IMG/VR virus record: IMGVR_UViG_3300048017_000062
Location: 1 to 20,120 of that record
Reading direction: 5' to 3' (one strand)
DNA from: a virus
DNA: 20,120 nucleotides
The notes under the pieces were generated by a model, which had not been told where the DNA came from, did no database searches, and worked only from the letters and a program-made list of their open reading frames with translations. Positions within the stretch are counted from its first letter, which is position 1; each line of letters begins with the position of its first letter. The translations under genes were made by a program, and so were the position numbers. Below, piece by piece: positions 10,974 to 17,870 of the stretch.

Positions 10974-11376
10974 CTTCCAGTCCTTCCGTTAGTTTTTCTA
11001 CAATAAAGATTATCTTATCCAATTGTACCTTATCCATACCGATTGTGTCAACTGGCTTAGTTGAATCACCGACGACAACCCCATCTTCCATTTCAGAAAC
11101 ACAGAGTTCTCCATCTTTAATCCAATAGGCCTGGTTCTCCACAAAAATAACACGGAGATACATAGAGTCACGATGCTTTGTCGCCTGTGTCTCAATGATG
11201 TTTTTGTCAAAGTAATCCTGTAGAATTACAACTGGTCTCAGCAACTCAAATACGCTGCTCTGTCTGTATACTGGTCTCACTGCAAGCATGGCATTCCTGG
11301 CAACCCTGCGATTGAAGTAAAGACGTGCCAACCCCAATGTTAGTATAGTTATGAGGGATCCAAGAAAGTATTCCAT
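10939..11376 (-). CDS. membrane-anchored hypothetical protein
   Basis: 145 residues from ATG 11376; a longer reading to 11484 overlaps the nuclease gene out of frame and is rejected. The start MEYFLGSLITILTLGLARLYF is a signal anchor (TM about 3-20) followed by RRVAR. The remainder is a soluble domain with strands (MYLRVIFVENQAYWIKDGELCV) and an acidic helical end. GAGG lies about 9 nt before the ATG. No family recognised; could be a periplasm-side or membrane-tethered cytoplasmic factor, topology uncertain. Confidence 0.68.
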   Translation of the reverse strand: MEYFLGSLITILTLGLARLYFNRRVARNAMLAVRPVYRQSSVFELLRPVVILQDYFDKNIIETQATKHRDSMYLRVIFVENQAYWIKDGELCVSEMEDGVVVGDSTKPVDTIGMDKVQLDKIIFIVEKLTEGLEDDRNGSRNKKL

Positions 11377-11398
11377 TGATGTAGTCCTCTTATGACAA

Positions 11399-11806
11399 TT
11401 ACTTGCCAGATTCTTTGCGAGCCTTAGCCAATGACTCAAAGTCCTTGACCTTGGTGTCGCCAAGATATCCCCAGGCGTAACCATCCTTGATCATCTTATT
11501 GTTGATTGACTCAGACTCACCGTCTAGGTATACCCATCCAAGGATACGTCCATACTTCTCAGATGAATCCATCTTCTCTGTACGAATAGTAACAGTCTTA
11601 GCAGCCTTAATGTGCTTCTTTAGATATTCCTTGGCCTCTAGCCCTAGGGCCTTCTCTGCCTTGTCTGTGGTGCGTGACTCTGGGGTATCAATACCTGCCA
11701 GGCGAACACGTGACTTAAATAGGATATCGAATCCTAGATCGATTACAACGTCGATGGTGTCTCCATCTACTACGTTGTCTACTGATTTTACATAATACTC
11801 AAACAT
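11399..11806 (-). CDS. staphylococcal-nuclease-like thermonuclease
   Basis: 135 residues. SNase family enzymes cut DNA and RNA with Ca2+. All catalytic positions fall at the numbering of mature S. aureus nuclease: R35 (RVRLAGID), D40-T41, E43 (TPES) and R87 (EKYGRILG), and the opening VVDGDTIDVVID is typical. No signal peptide is seen, so it acts in the cytoplasm unless released by lysis; degradation of host DNA or RNA for nucleotide recycling is a fair guess. Its ATG overlaps the TAA of the upstream DUF7455-type gene (TAATG). Confidence 0.93.
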   Translation of the reverse strand: MFEYYVKSVDNVVDGDTIDVVIDLGFDILFKSRVRLAGIDTPESRTTDKAEKALGLEAKEYLKKHIKAAKTVTIRTEKMDSSEKYGRILGWVYLDGESESINNKMIKDGYAWGYLGDTKVKDFESLAKARKESGK

Positions 11807-12048
11807 TATCTGTCGCTTCCTATTAGTCTATTTTCTACGAGTTTTTCTCTCTCGTCAAGAATGTTGTATGCGAAGTTCATCATCTTCTCATAACCAGTTG
11901 TGCTGTCCATGATCTTGTTGTAGTGGTGGTTACAAAACATAAGGTCTCCAGTAACTCCTGTTACCTGAACATATGCCTGTGCGTCACAACTATCACAGCG
12001 ATCATTGGCAGTGAGTACCCACTCTACTGTCTCTACCACTTCTGTCAA
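11806..12048 (-). CDS. DUF7455-type zinc protein
   Basis: 80 residues. The core DRCDSCDAQAYVQVTG…LMFCNHHY matches a small family (DUF7455) known to me almost only from Actinobacteria and actinophages: C18-x2-C21 and C39-x2-H42 would bind zinc. Function unknown in general. The only plausible start is TTG at 12048, placed directly after the TAA of the FmdB-like gene, with AAGGA about 9 nt upstream. The C-terminal half is helical and charged. This gene is good host evidence. Confidence 0.85.
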   Translation of the reverse strand: MTEVVETVEWVLTANDRCDSCDAQAYVQVTGVTGDLMFCNHHYNKIMDSTTGYEKMMNFAYNILDEREKLVENRLIGSDR

Positions 12049-12225
12049 TTACTTGTCCTTGCTGTAGAATCCGCTACCCTTGAATTGGATGCCAATTCCT
12101 CCGATAACCTGGTTCATTCTATACCCACACTTTTGGCACATGTGCTCTGGCGATGGATCGTGAATGCTCCTAATCTCTGTTAGGGTAGTCTCACATTCTC
12201 TGCAAACGTATTCATATGTTGGCAT
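12049..12225 (-). CDS. FmdB-like zinc-ribbon protein
   Basis: 58 residues, ATG 12225, TAA 12049-12051. It begins MPTYEYVCREC and ends IQFKGSGFYSKDK, the two diagnostic ends of the FmdB/CxxC_CxxC_SSSS regulatory-protein family. C8-x2-C11 and C30-x2-C33 form the zinc ribbon. Bacterial members are putative regulators, without a settled role. It lies in a perfectly coupled position: its ATG overlaps the upstream TAA (TAATG), and its own TAA abuts the next start. Confidence 0.85.
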   Translation of the reverse strand: MPTYEYVCRECETTLTEIRSIHDPSPEHMCQKCGYRMNQVIGGIGIQFKGSGFYSKDK

Positions 12226-12428
12226 TAGTTAACCTTCTTGCCAAACTTAGCCCAAAGACGCTCGTGGACGAAATAGCCAATGGCTTCCCATCCAATGTAA
12301 AGCAGTGCACCCCAAGTGGCATACTCCCACTCTCCAGTAAACAGGTAGATTACCCCTGCCACACCAACAAGGTGAAAGGTTTCCCAACTTGCTGTCTTTA
12401 GAAAACTACGTTTTTTTGAATCAGTCAT
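12225..12428 (-). CDS. DUF2061 small membrane protein
   Basis: 67 residues. Pattern KRSFLKTASWETFHLVGVAG…YLFTGEWEYATWGALLYIGWEAIGYFVHERLWAKF matches the DUF2061 family: a basic N-terminus, two transmembrane helices (about 15-30 and 36-53) and the terminal Y-x-x-HERLW motif. Cellular members are of unknown function. Its position directly after the endolysin gene makes a lysis-helper or holin role worth testing, but the size, two helices and position are the only hints. The ATG is 4 nt after the endolysin stop. Confidence 0.82.
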   Translation of the reverse strand: MTDSKKRSFLKTASWETFHLVGVAGVIYLFTGEWEYATWGALLYIGWEAIGYFVHERLWAKFGKKVN

Positions 12429-12432
12429 TTTA

Positions 12433-13236
12433 TTACTTAATCTTTCCCCACGTTAGTGGACCAACAATTCCATCGGCAGTTAGTTTGTTCTTCTTCTGAA
12501 GGTCAACAACTGCTAGGTGAGTCTTGTCTCCAAATGTTCCAGGAGTGTCTCCGACAACACCGAGAGAGTTCTGTAGGTAGCGTACTAGCCCATTCTTTGA
12601 ACCCTTCTTAAGTGTACCCTTTAGTGCTGGCTTTGTCAAGACATTTGTTGCTGGCTTCGGTGCTGGCTTGGTTGCTGGCACTGCTACCGTTGCATCCTTA
12701 ATAATCTCGACTGGTGCATCTTCTGGAGTGGCAACATTAGCAAATCCCTTTGCTGCCTCCATCTTAATAAGAGCATCTACGAAAGCCAGTGGCTCTACGA
12801 AGCCCTTGCCATCTGCTGACCAGCCGTGCTCCTTGCCCTTCCAGATTTCCCAGTGAAGGTGAACTCCAGTAGACATGCCAGATGTTCCCATAATTCCCAG
12901 AACTGTTCCAGCCTCGATCTTCTGACCAGCCTTGACCTTCATCGATCCAGGCTTAAGGTGTGCATACAGAGAGGTGTAGAAGTCCTTGCCAATCTTGTGC
13001 TGAACAACAACGTAGTTTCCAAACCCTCCTCCTGGAGCGGTAGACACTGCTGCCTTCAGAACCTTTCCGTCATAGAAAGATTCGATGTATGTTGGACCCT
13101 TGCCGAGACCGAAGATGTCCGTACCATTGTGGTGCTTCTTTTCTTTTTTAACTGGGTGCATACGCCAACCCATTTTGCTACTGACCTTCCAGGTTTTTCC
13201 CTGTGCTCCGTCAATAGGATATTGTGCTTTAGCCAT
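12433..13236 (-). CDS. endolysin: M23 endopeptidase plus peptidoglycan-binding domain
   Basis: 267 residues. Residues 18-150 are an M23 (LytM-like) zinc endopeptidase that cleaves peptide cross-bridges: H36-x3-D40 (HNGTD), H93 (YAHL) and H126-x-H128 (HLHWE) are the zinc and catalytic set, with GWRMHPV and GNYVVVQH strands. A Pro/Ala-rich linker (about 165-205) leads to a C-terminal PG_binding_1 domain (GSKNGLVRYLQNSLGV … GDKTHLAVVDLQKKNKLTADGIVGPLTWGKIK). No signal peptide, so export needs a holin. The best Shine-Dalgarno in the window, AAAGGAGGT, lies 8 nt before the ATG, and an extended -10 promoter is just upstream: strong, separately controlled expression. Confidence 0.93.
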   Translation of the reverse strand: MAKAQYPIDGAQGKTWKVSSKMGWRMHPVKKEKKHHNGTDIFGLGKGPTYIESFYDGKVLKAAVSTAPGGGFGNYVVVQHKIGKDFYTSLYAHLKPGSMKVKAGQKIEAGTVLGIMGTSGMSTGVHLHWEIWKGKEHGWSADGKGFVEPLAFVDALIKMEAAKGFANVATPEDAPVEIIKDATVAVPATKPAPKPATNVLTKPALKGTLKKGSKNGLVRYLQNSLGVVGDTPGTFGDKTHLAVVDLQKKNKLTADGIVGPLTWGKIK

Positions 13237-13257
13237 AGTTATGACCTCCTTTGTTTA

Positions 13258-13266
13258 ATTATATCA
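13258..13266 (-). promoter_or_regulatory. extended -10 promoter of the endolysin
   Basis: TGATATAAT on the minus strand (TGnTATAAT), no clear -35, about 21 nt before the ATG with AAAGGAGGT between. The TGA is also the stop codon of the upstream SGNH gene. Confidence 0.65.
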
Positions 13267-13281
13267 GTTGTCGCTGATATA
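13260..13281. repeat. hyphenated palindrome over the endolysin -10
   Basis: TATATCAG and CTGATATA form perfect 8-bp arms around a 6-nt centre. One arm overlaps the endolysin -10 box; the other lies in the last codons of the SGNH gene. It could be an operator or a weak hairpin at the end of the modification operon; no T-run follows. Confidence 0.7.
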
Positions 13282-14184
13282 GATGTTGTAGATAAAGTGG
13301 TAGAAGAAGTCCTGTAGTGCAACGCCTGCATGCGATTCATCCAAAGCCTGGAAGTAGTATTTCTCCCAGATGTCTTGTTTGTGTGCTTCGGTGTATGCAT
13401 GGGAGTGCTTCCAAATATCCTCACCAGTGAAGACATGGAAATTGTCAAAGTAGTCTCTTGGATCCAACTCGAAGTGAATGAATCTTTGAGACATCTCTTT
13501 AGTGCTCCAAGAGTATGCGTATAGTTTGATGCCATTCGATCTGCAATACTCTACAAGAGACATGTACATGCCTATGGATAGGTAGTTAACCTTGCTAACC
13601 TTGACATTATCAATTGGATTACGGTCTACCTCTTTGATGTTGGTGGAAGATATGTTGACGTACTCTCTATCAATGTCTGGTAAATTTACAAAAAGAATTT
13701 CTGGATTTCCATAAAGTTTAATATACTTGAATATCTGGATCACAACCTCCATGATTGTGGCACCTGGAAAAGCAATGTTAAAATAACCAGACATCTTATG
13801 GTCTTGGCTTAGTCTATTGTAGAGTTTCTTTGTCCACAACTTATTCTCTGGGATACCCTCGCCAGCGGTCATAGAGCATCCTGCAAACACAACATGCTTG
13901 CCATCGTGCTCTGTGGTAAATTCATCGCATCTGAGTTGGCTTGAGTTTAATTTATAAAAGTACCTCATGTCATACCCTGGGAACAGTTTTTGCATATTCT
14001 CTTTTGTTTTTTCATATGAGTATGCCCAGAGGTTAAAGTTATTCAAGATAGACATGTCTGGCTTAAAGGATAATTCAGATGTCAGCCCAAATTCTTCCAT
14101 CTCCTTTTTGATATCCTGATTGTCATATTCACGATAGGCCTTCAGGGTATCCTTTAAGTCCTTATCCTCATTCCAGGCCTTCAT
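13264..14184 (-). CDS. SGNH-hydrolase-like protein 1
   Basis: 306 residues from the ATG at 14184, which overlaps the carbamoyltransferase UGA (ATGA) and has GAGG 8 nt upstream; a GTG at 14217 would add 11 residues. Residues 97-112 (HVVFAGCSMTAGEGIP) form SGNH block I with nucleophile S104 (GCS replaces GDS). A Gly-containing FPGATI and the strand ILFVNLPDIDRE follow, and D282-x2-H285 (DESH) supplies the other catalytic residues. Family members are esterases or O-acyl/acetyl transferases on sugars. The extra 95-residue N-terminal region is unassigned. It is similar in layout to the gene at 15681-16538. No signal peptide, so the substrate is intracellular. Confidence 0.82.
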   Translation of the reverse strand: MKAWNEDKDLKDTLKAYREYDNQDIKKEMEEFGLTSELSFKPDMSILNNFNLWAYSYEKTKENMQKLFPGYDMRYFYKLNSSQLRCDEFTTEHDGKHVVFAGCSMTAGEGIPENKLWTKKLYNRLSQDHKMSGYFNIAFPGATIMEVVIQIFKYIKLYGNPEILFVNLPDIDREYVNISSTNIKEVDRNPIDNVKVSKVNYLSIGMYMSLVEYCRSNGIKLYAYSWSTKEMSQRFIHFELDPRDYFDNFHVFTGEDIWKHSHAYTEAHKQDIWEKYYFQALDESHAGVALQDFFYHFIYNIYISDN

Positions 14185-15617
14185 CGAATAATCCTCGTTC
14201 CGTATGTCTGCTCCCACTCAATGATATCGTTTTCATCATTCAGTAGCGGCTGTCCCTTAATGTTTAGGCTGGTATTTAGAAGTATCGGAACGCCAGTCTC
14301 CTCGTAGAATCTTTTTAGCAGTGCATATAGCCCAGGGTGTTGCTCTGCGTTCACTGTCTGTACCCTGGAAGTTCCATCTACGTGAACCACCGACGGAATC
14401 AGTTCTGGCTTAAGGCATCTAGGAGTGTACTGCATGTAAGGGCTTGTGTAGTCCATATCAAACCACTCAGAAGCATGCTCTTCCATTACTACTGGAGCAA
14501 AAGGTCTGAATAATTCACGCTTCTTTATCCTATTAACCTTGTCCTTGATGTTTGGATCTCTTGGGTCTGCCAGGATACTTCTATTTCCCAACGCTCTTGG
14601 TCCAAACTCTGCCCTACCGCTTGCAACTGCTGCGATCTGGTTGGTCATAATTTCATCAAAGATTTTATCCACAGGATATTCTCCAGGAATGTTGTGCCCC
14701 AGGTATGGACCCTTCCAGTTTAAGTGCTTGCCATGGAGTGCTGCGGCTGCACCCAAAGAACTACCAGCGTCTCCTGGGTTTGGCATAATCCAAACGTTTG
14801 GGAATATGTCCCAAAGCATTGTGTTGGCCTTGCTGTTCAAGGCACAGCCACCCATAAAGACTAGGTTAGGGCTATCCATTTCCTGTCTAACAATATACAT
14901 AAAGTCCCACAGTCTGTCTTCGTACACCTTTTGTACAGATGCTGCGATATCAAACCTGTCCTGCTCAGTTATTTCCTGGTCCCAGTCAAAGATGCCCTTG
15001 TGAAAGTTGTACCTTTGCTTGTAGACCGATGGGAAGTATTTAGACACCTTGTCAAAGTAAACATCTGGGTTGCCATATCCAGCCATCCCCATCATGATGT
15101 ACTCCTCTTCATTGGCCTTTAGTCCCAGAAGATCTGTAAAAGCCGAATAGAATAGTCCAAAACTGAATGGGTATGCCCATTTCTTGTGAAGCCTTATGTC
15201 ATCCCTGTGACCATACCAAACGCTAGATGTAGTAAATTCACCGATTGCATCCAATACAACGATAACAGCATTGTCGAATGGGCTAGTGTAGTAGCCTGCT
15301 GCAGCGTGTGAGTAGTGGTGGCTAAACTTGTTAGTCTTAATATTCTTAAGGCCAGTAGATAGATAGAAGGGCTTTCCTCCACCGAACCCACCGTGAAGTT
15401 TGATTCTGAGTTTCTTGAGCCAAGACTTCTCGTAATATGCAATGCTATCTGGAAGGCCATTGTCAACAAGGCAGTCATCGAATAGTCCACGATTCGTGAA
15501 CCAGTCGTTCTTTACCTTGCTATATCTCTCGGAATGTCCTGCGAACAGTATCTCTCCATCATCAATGTATGCTGCTGCTGCATCGTGTGTTGTCTCGTTA
15601 ATACCAAGTATCTTCAT
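14181..15617 (-). CDS. NodU/CmcH-family O-carbamoyltransferase
   Basis: 478 residues, somewhat shorter than typical 540-600-residue members. These enzymes transfer a carbamoyl group from carbamoyl phosphate via carbamoyl-AMP to a hydroxyl of a sugar, antibiotic or nucleoside. N-terminal Kae1-like domain: MKILGINETTHDAAAA (1-16), metal motif H100-x3-H104 (HHYSH), VLDAIGE (121-127), GGCALN (256-261) and D283 in NPGDAGSSLG. C-terminal domain: RAEFGPRALGNRS (335-347) and RPFAPVV (371-377), both diagnostic. It sits between two SGNH paralogues and is preceded by a 26-aa micropeptide whose stop overlaps its ATG. Substrate unknown. Confidence 0.94.
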   Translation of the reverse strand: MKILGINETTHDAAAAYIDDGEILFAGHSERYSKVKNDWFTNRGLFDDCLVDNGLPDSIAYYEKSWLKKLRIKLHGGFGGGKPFYLSTGLKNIKTNKFSHHYSHAAAGYYTSPFDNAVIVVLDAIGEFTTSSVWYGHRDDIRLHKKWAYPFSFGLFYSAFTDLLGLKANEEEYIMMGMAGYGNPDVYFDKVSKYFPSVYKQRYNFHKGIFDWDQEITEQDRFDIAASVQKVYEDRLWDFMYIVRQEMDSPNLVFMGGCALNSKANTMLWDIFPNVWIMPNPGDAGSSLGAAAALHGKHLNWKGPYLGHNIPGEYPVDKIFDEIMTNQIAAVASGRAEFGPRALGNRSILADPRDPNIKDKVNRIKKRELFRPFAPVVMEEHASEWFDMDYTSPYMQYTPRCLKPELIPSVVHVDGTSRVQTVNAEQHPGLYALLKRFYEETGVPILLNTSLNIKGQPLLNDENDIIEWEQTYGTRIIR

Positions 15618-15697
15618 TAGTATATATACCGCTTTTCTTTCTTCTCAGCCTTCTGGATCTTATATTTCCAGTATAGCATTCTAATCTTCTTTATCAT
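15617..15697 (-). CDS. 26-aa basic micropeptide A
   Basis: ATG 15697, TAA 15617-15619 overlapping the carbamoyltransferase ATG (TAATG); it overlaps the upstream SGNH stop by 17 nt. AAAGGA lies about 7 nt before its ATG, so it has its own ribosome-binding site. Begins MIKKIRMLYWKYK and ends RYIY. It shares MI-x-KIR, WK-x-K and the terminal YIY with the 25-aa peptide at 16545-16622, so the two are paralogues. Strongly basic with a Trp/Tyr core, consistent with binding RNA, membrane lipid or a partner enzyme. Function unknown. Confidence 0.72.
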   Translation of the reverse strand: MIKKIRMLYWKYKIQKAEKKEKRYIY

Positions 15698-16538
15698 TAT
15701 TAATCCTTTCGATGAAGCAGTCCGCAACAAACCTGTGCCTGATTGTTCCATCGTGATGTCCATCTCTAGCCAAGAAGAACAGGTTTTTGTCTAGCCCAGC
15801 CAGATCTTGCTTTGTTAGGCCCATAAAATAGTCTGTCATTTTTTGAAATGGAATGCTTTGAAAAGTTTTGAGATCAGTCCTTTCGGATTGGGTGGATGTC
15901 AGGCTGTCCCAGGATGAGGCGTACAATTCTATTCCATTCATATTACAAAAAATCTCTAGCATTCTATAGTAATTTTGAAACTGGAACAGTAGAGTCTCCA
16001 TCTGCTTGTCGTCAATGTTTATTGTATTTTCTCTATAGTCGAACATAAGAACATTTCTAAAACCGATGTCATCGCCGTTTTCCCAAAAGGCTATGTGCCT
16101 TGAGAAGTCTGCAAACATTACAAATATGTAGTCTGGCTTTCCATACTTGTCGCAGTACTTAAAGATATTGGAGACAAGCCTGTCTGCACCGCCGCCTGGA
16201 TAACCTAGGACCTGTAGTGGTCCAGCATTGTCAAAACTTTTGTGGACTCTATTGGTCCACCTTGTGTCCTCTGGTATGCCCTCTCCAAAAGTTGAAGAGC
16301 AACCAGCAAATAAAATGTTTGTCTTACTCGGATCCAGGGCGACAAAGTCTTCTGACCTATGTCCATCGTTGTTTAATTTATATGTTATTCCAGGGGTAGG
16401 TTTTACCTTAAAGTCATGCTGCTCTGGATACGTCAAGAAGTACTCCCTGCCCCCTAAAAAGTAGTGGGTGGCAGGGTCTATCTCATACGACATCTCGGTG
16501 TGCTTGAAGACATCCCTATCAAAACTATAGTCAAACAT
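15681..16538 (-). CDS. SGNH-hydrolase-like protein 2
   Basis: 285 residues. Block I is NILFAGCSSTFGEGIPE (74-90) with nucleophile S81; GYPGGGADRL and YIFVMFADFSRH follow the same order as in the other copy, and the end carries D259-x2-H262 (DGHH). Shared residues FAGCS-x-T-x-GEGIPE and FKY-x-x-x-YG-x-P between the two proteins show duplication rather than convergence. Family role: sugar O-acetylesterase or acyltransferase. GGAAC is just before the ATG. Downstream of micropeptide B and upstream of micropeptide A. Confidence 0.83.
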   Translation of the reverse strand: MFDYSFDRDVFKHTEMSYEIDPATHYFLGGREYFLTYPEQHDFKVKPTPGITYKLNNDGHRSEDFVALDPSKTNILFAGCSSTFGEGIPEDTRWTNRVHKSFDNAGPLQVLGYPGGGADRLVSNIFKYCDKYGKPDYIFVMFADFSRHIAFWENGDDIGFRNVLMFDYRENTINIDDKQMETLLFQFQNYYRMLEIFCNMNGIELYASSWDSLTSTQSERTDLKTFQSIPFQKMTDYFMGLTKQDLAGLDKNLFFLARDGHHDGTIRHRFVADCFIERINNDKED

Positions 16539-16544
16539 GGGTTC

Positions 16545-16622
16545 CTAGTAGATGTAGGTCTTGCCTTTTAGACTCTTGCGATGCTTTCTTTTCCACAACC
16601 AATACCTTATCTTACGAATCAT
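16545..16622 (-). CDS. 25-aa basic micropeptide B
   Basis: ATG 16622 overlaps the upstream oxygenase TAA (TAATG); TAG 16545-16547 is 6 nt before the SGNH protein 2 ATG. Begins MIRKIRYWLWKRKHRK and ends TYIY. Highly basic with three aromatic residues in the core. Its relation to micropeptide A (15617-15697), with the same ends, the same length and the same position immediately upstream of a biosynthetic gene, is the main evidence that both are real genes. Confidence 0.72.
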   Translation of the reverse strand: MIRKIRYWLWKRKHRKSLKGKTYIY

Positions 16623-17284
16623 TACTCGGTTCCGTCCGACTCAATGATTTCTTCTCTGCTGTGAAACCAGTGTGGCAAGGCGTACCTAGTACCAGAAGTT
16701 ACTTCCGCAATTTTGTGAACTGCAAGGTAATTAGATGGGAAGAAGATGATGCTTCCTGCTGGTGGCTTAATCTTTAGTCCATAATGCATGAACTCAATCT
16801 CTCCACCCTCATAGTCATCGTTGAGATACATTACAGAAGAAACCAGTCTGCTACTGACCCCCTGGTCCTGGTGTTCTGGAAGATGTCCGCCTTTTGTATA
16901 TCTTAGAAGATTAATCTCAAACTCTCTGCCCTTAATCACTCTTCCAGCATATGGGTATAGGGTATTCTTGTAGTGATCAGCGGCGTAGTCTAGACTAGAG
17001 TAAAGTGCGTCAGAGACTGACTTCATCTCTGTAGCGTAGTAGTCCCAGGCCTGGATGTCCTTTGACTCTGGCAAGTACTTCTTCTGGCAAAATACTGAAT
17101 CTCCGTATGCCCAATCAGTCCATGGTCCAACAGTAGTTTCAGCGTTGCCATGCTCACCGCTAACAAACCGATCATCAATGCTATTTATACTATCTATGAT
17201 GCCCTGTGCGTCTGGGATGGCGTTCTTGTATAGAACTACCCCGACACCTAGAACATCAAATTCTAGATCAGTTTTTTGGAACAT
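16622..17284 (-). CDS. 2OG-Fe(II) oxygenase, P4H-like
   Basis: 220 residues from the ATG at 17284 (MFQKTDLEFDVLGVGVVLYK), chosen for GGAAGG upstream and a 17-nt overlap; a longer reading to 17341 runs deep into the previous gene. Iron ligands H138-x-D140 (PEHQDQG) and H190 (AVHKI), 2-oxoglutarate-binding R200 (SGTRYALPHWF), and family strand SVMYLNDDYEGGEIEF (150-165). The match to the plus-strand oxygenase (GVIYLNDDYLGGEISF) is close in this core. Second of three consecutive oxygenase genes in transcription order nearest the micropeptide. Hydroxylation of a protein side chain or small molecule is expected. Confidence 0.9.
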   Translation of the reverse strand: MFQKTDLEFDVLGVGVVLYKNAIPDAQGIIDSINSIDDRFVSGEHGNAETTVGPWTDWAYGDSVFCQKKYLPESKDIQAWDYYATEMKSVSDALYSSLDYAADHYKNTLYPYAGRVIKGREFEINLLRYTKGGHLPEHQDQGVSSRLVSSVMYLNDDYEGGEIEFMHYGLKIKPPAGSIIFFPSNYLAVHKIAEVTSGTRYALPHWFHSREEIIESDGTE

Positions 17285-17870
17285 ACTTAATTGCCTTCCA
17301 GTCTCTCGTTTCTTCCTCTGTGTGGAAGTCTGGGTCCGCATGCTGAGGCCTTGAGGTGTGCATAAATAGGCCAGTGTATCTGTCTCCTCGTGTTACCTGG
17401 GTAATGCCATGAATATATTCTGAACCTGCTGATGGGAAGAATACCGCAGAATATTTCTTTGGCTTGTACTCAAACTCTTGGTTAGGGAAATAGATTACTC
17501 CGCCGTCATAGTCTTCTGGATCGTTCAGATACATAATCGTGCTGAACTCGATAAAGGCTTCTGGGTCTTGGGCATCCATGTGTACGCCTCCAGAGTCGTG
17601 TCCTGGTGTCCAGTGGGACCCAAAAGTCTTGAAGACATAGATTGGGTTCTTGAAGCCGTTAACATCTTCATGCACCTTGTTAGACTTAAGACCATACTTG
17701 ATTAGAATGTCCATGGTTCTCTTGTTGTATGGAAAGCCTGTACCACCGAAGTACGTCTTGTATCTGTCTGGATGGGGATTAACCTCTGATGGCATGTCCT
17801 GCTCCTGGATTAGTATCTCCGCATCTTCTGGCGTGATGAAATCCTCAATGATTGTGATTCTGTGACTCAT
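17268..17870 (-). CDS. 2OG-Fe(II) oxygenase
   Basis: 200 residues. Opens MSHRITIIEDFITPEDAEIL, the usual start of P4H-type enzymes. Ligands H97-x-D99 (GVHMDAQD) and H154 (YIHGI), R164 (GDRYTGLFMH), with FSTIMYLNDPEDYDGGVIYFP (109-129) as the central strands. AAGGAGAAATA precedes the ATG, which overlaps the TAA of the upstream gene (TAATG). It is about as distant from the other oxygenases here as they are from each other, so they are likely specialised for different substrates or sites. Confidence 0.9.
   Translation of the reverse strand: MSHRITIIEDFITPEDAEILIQEQDMPSEVNPHPDRYKTYFGGTGFPYNKRTMDILIKYGLKSNKVHEDVNGFKNPIYVFKTFGSHWTPGHDSGGVHMDAQDPEAFIEFSTIMYLNDPEDYDGGVIYFPNQEFEYKPKKYSAVFFPSAGSEYIHGITQVTRGDRYTGLFMHTSRPQHADPDFHTEEETRDWKAIKYVPKN

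Noticed and set aside
12826-13317. 163-codon plus-strand frame
   Set aside because: Antisense to the M23 endolysin, whose catalytic motifs are intact; no start signals on the plus strand.
13239-13535. 98-codon minus-strand frame rich in Thr/Ser
   Set aside because: Alternative frame inside SGNH protein 1; composition is unlike a real protein and no ribosome-binding site fits.
14539-15003. 154-codon plus-strand frame
   Set aside because: Antisense to conserved carbamoyltransferase motifs; Ser/Pro/Leu-rich composition typical of a shadow frame.
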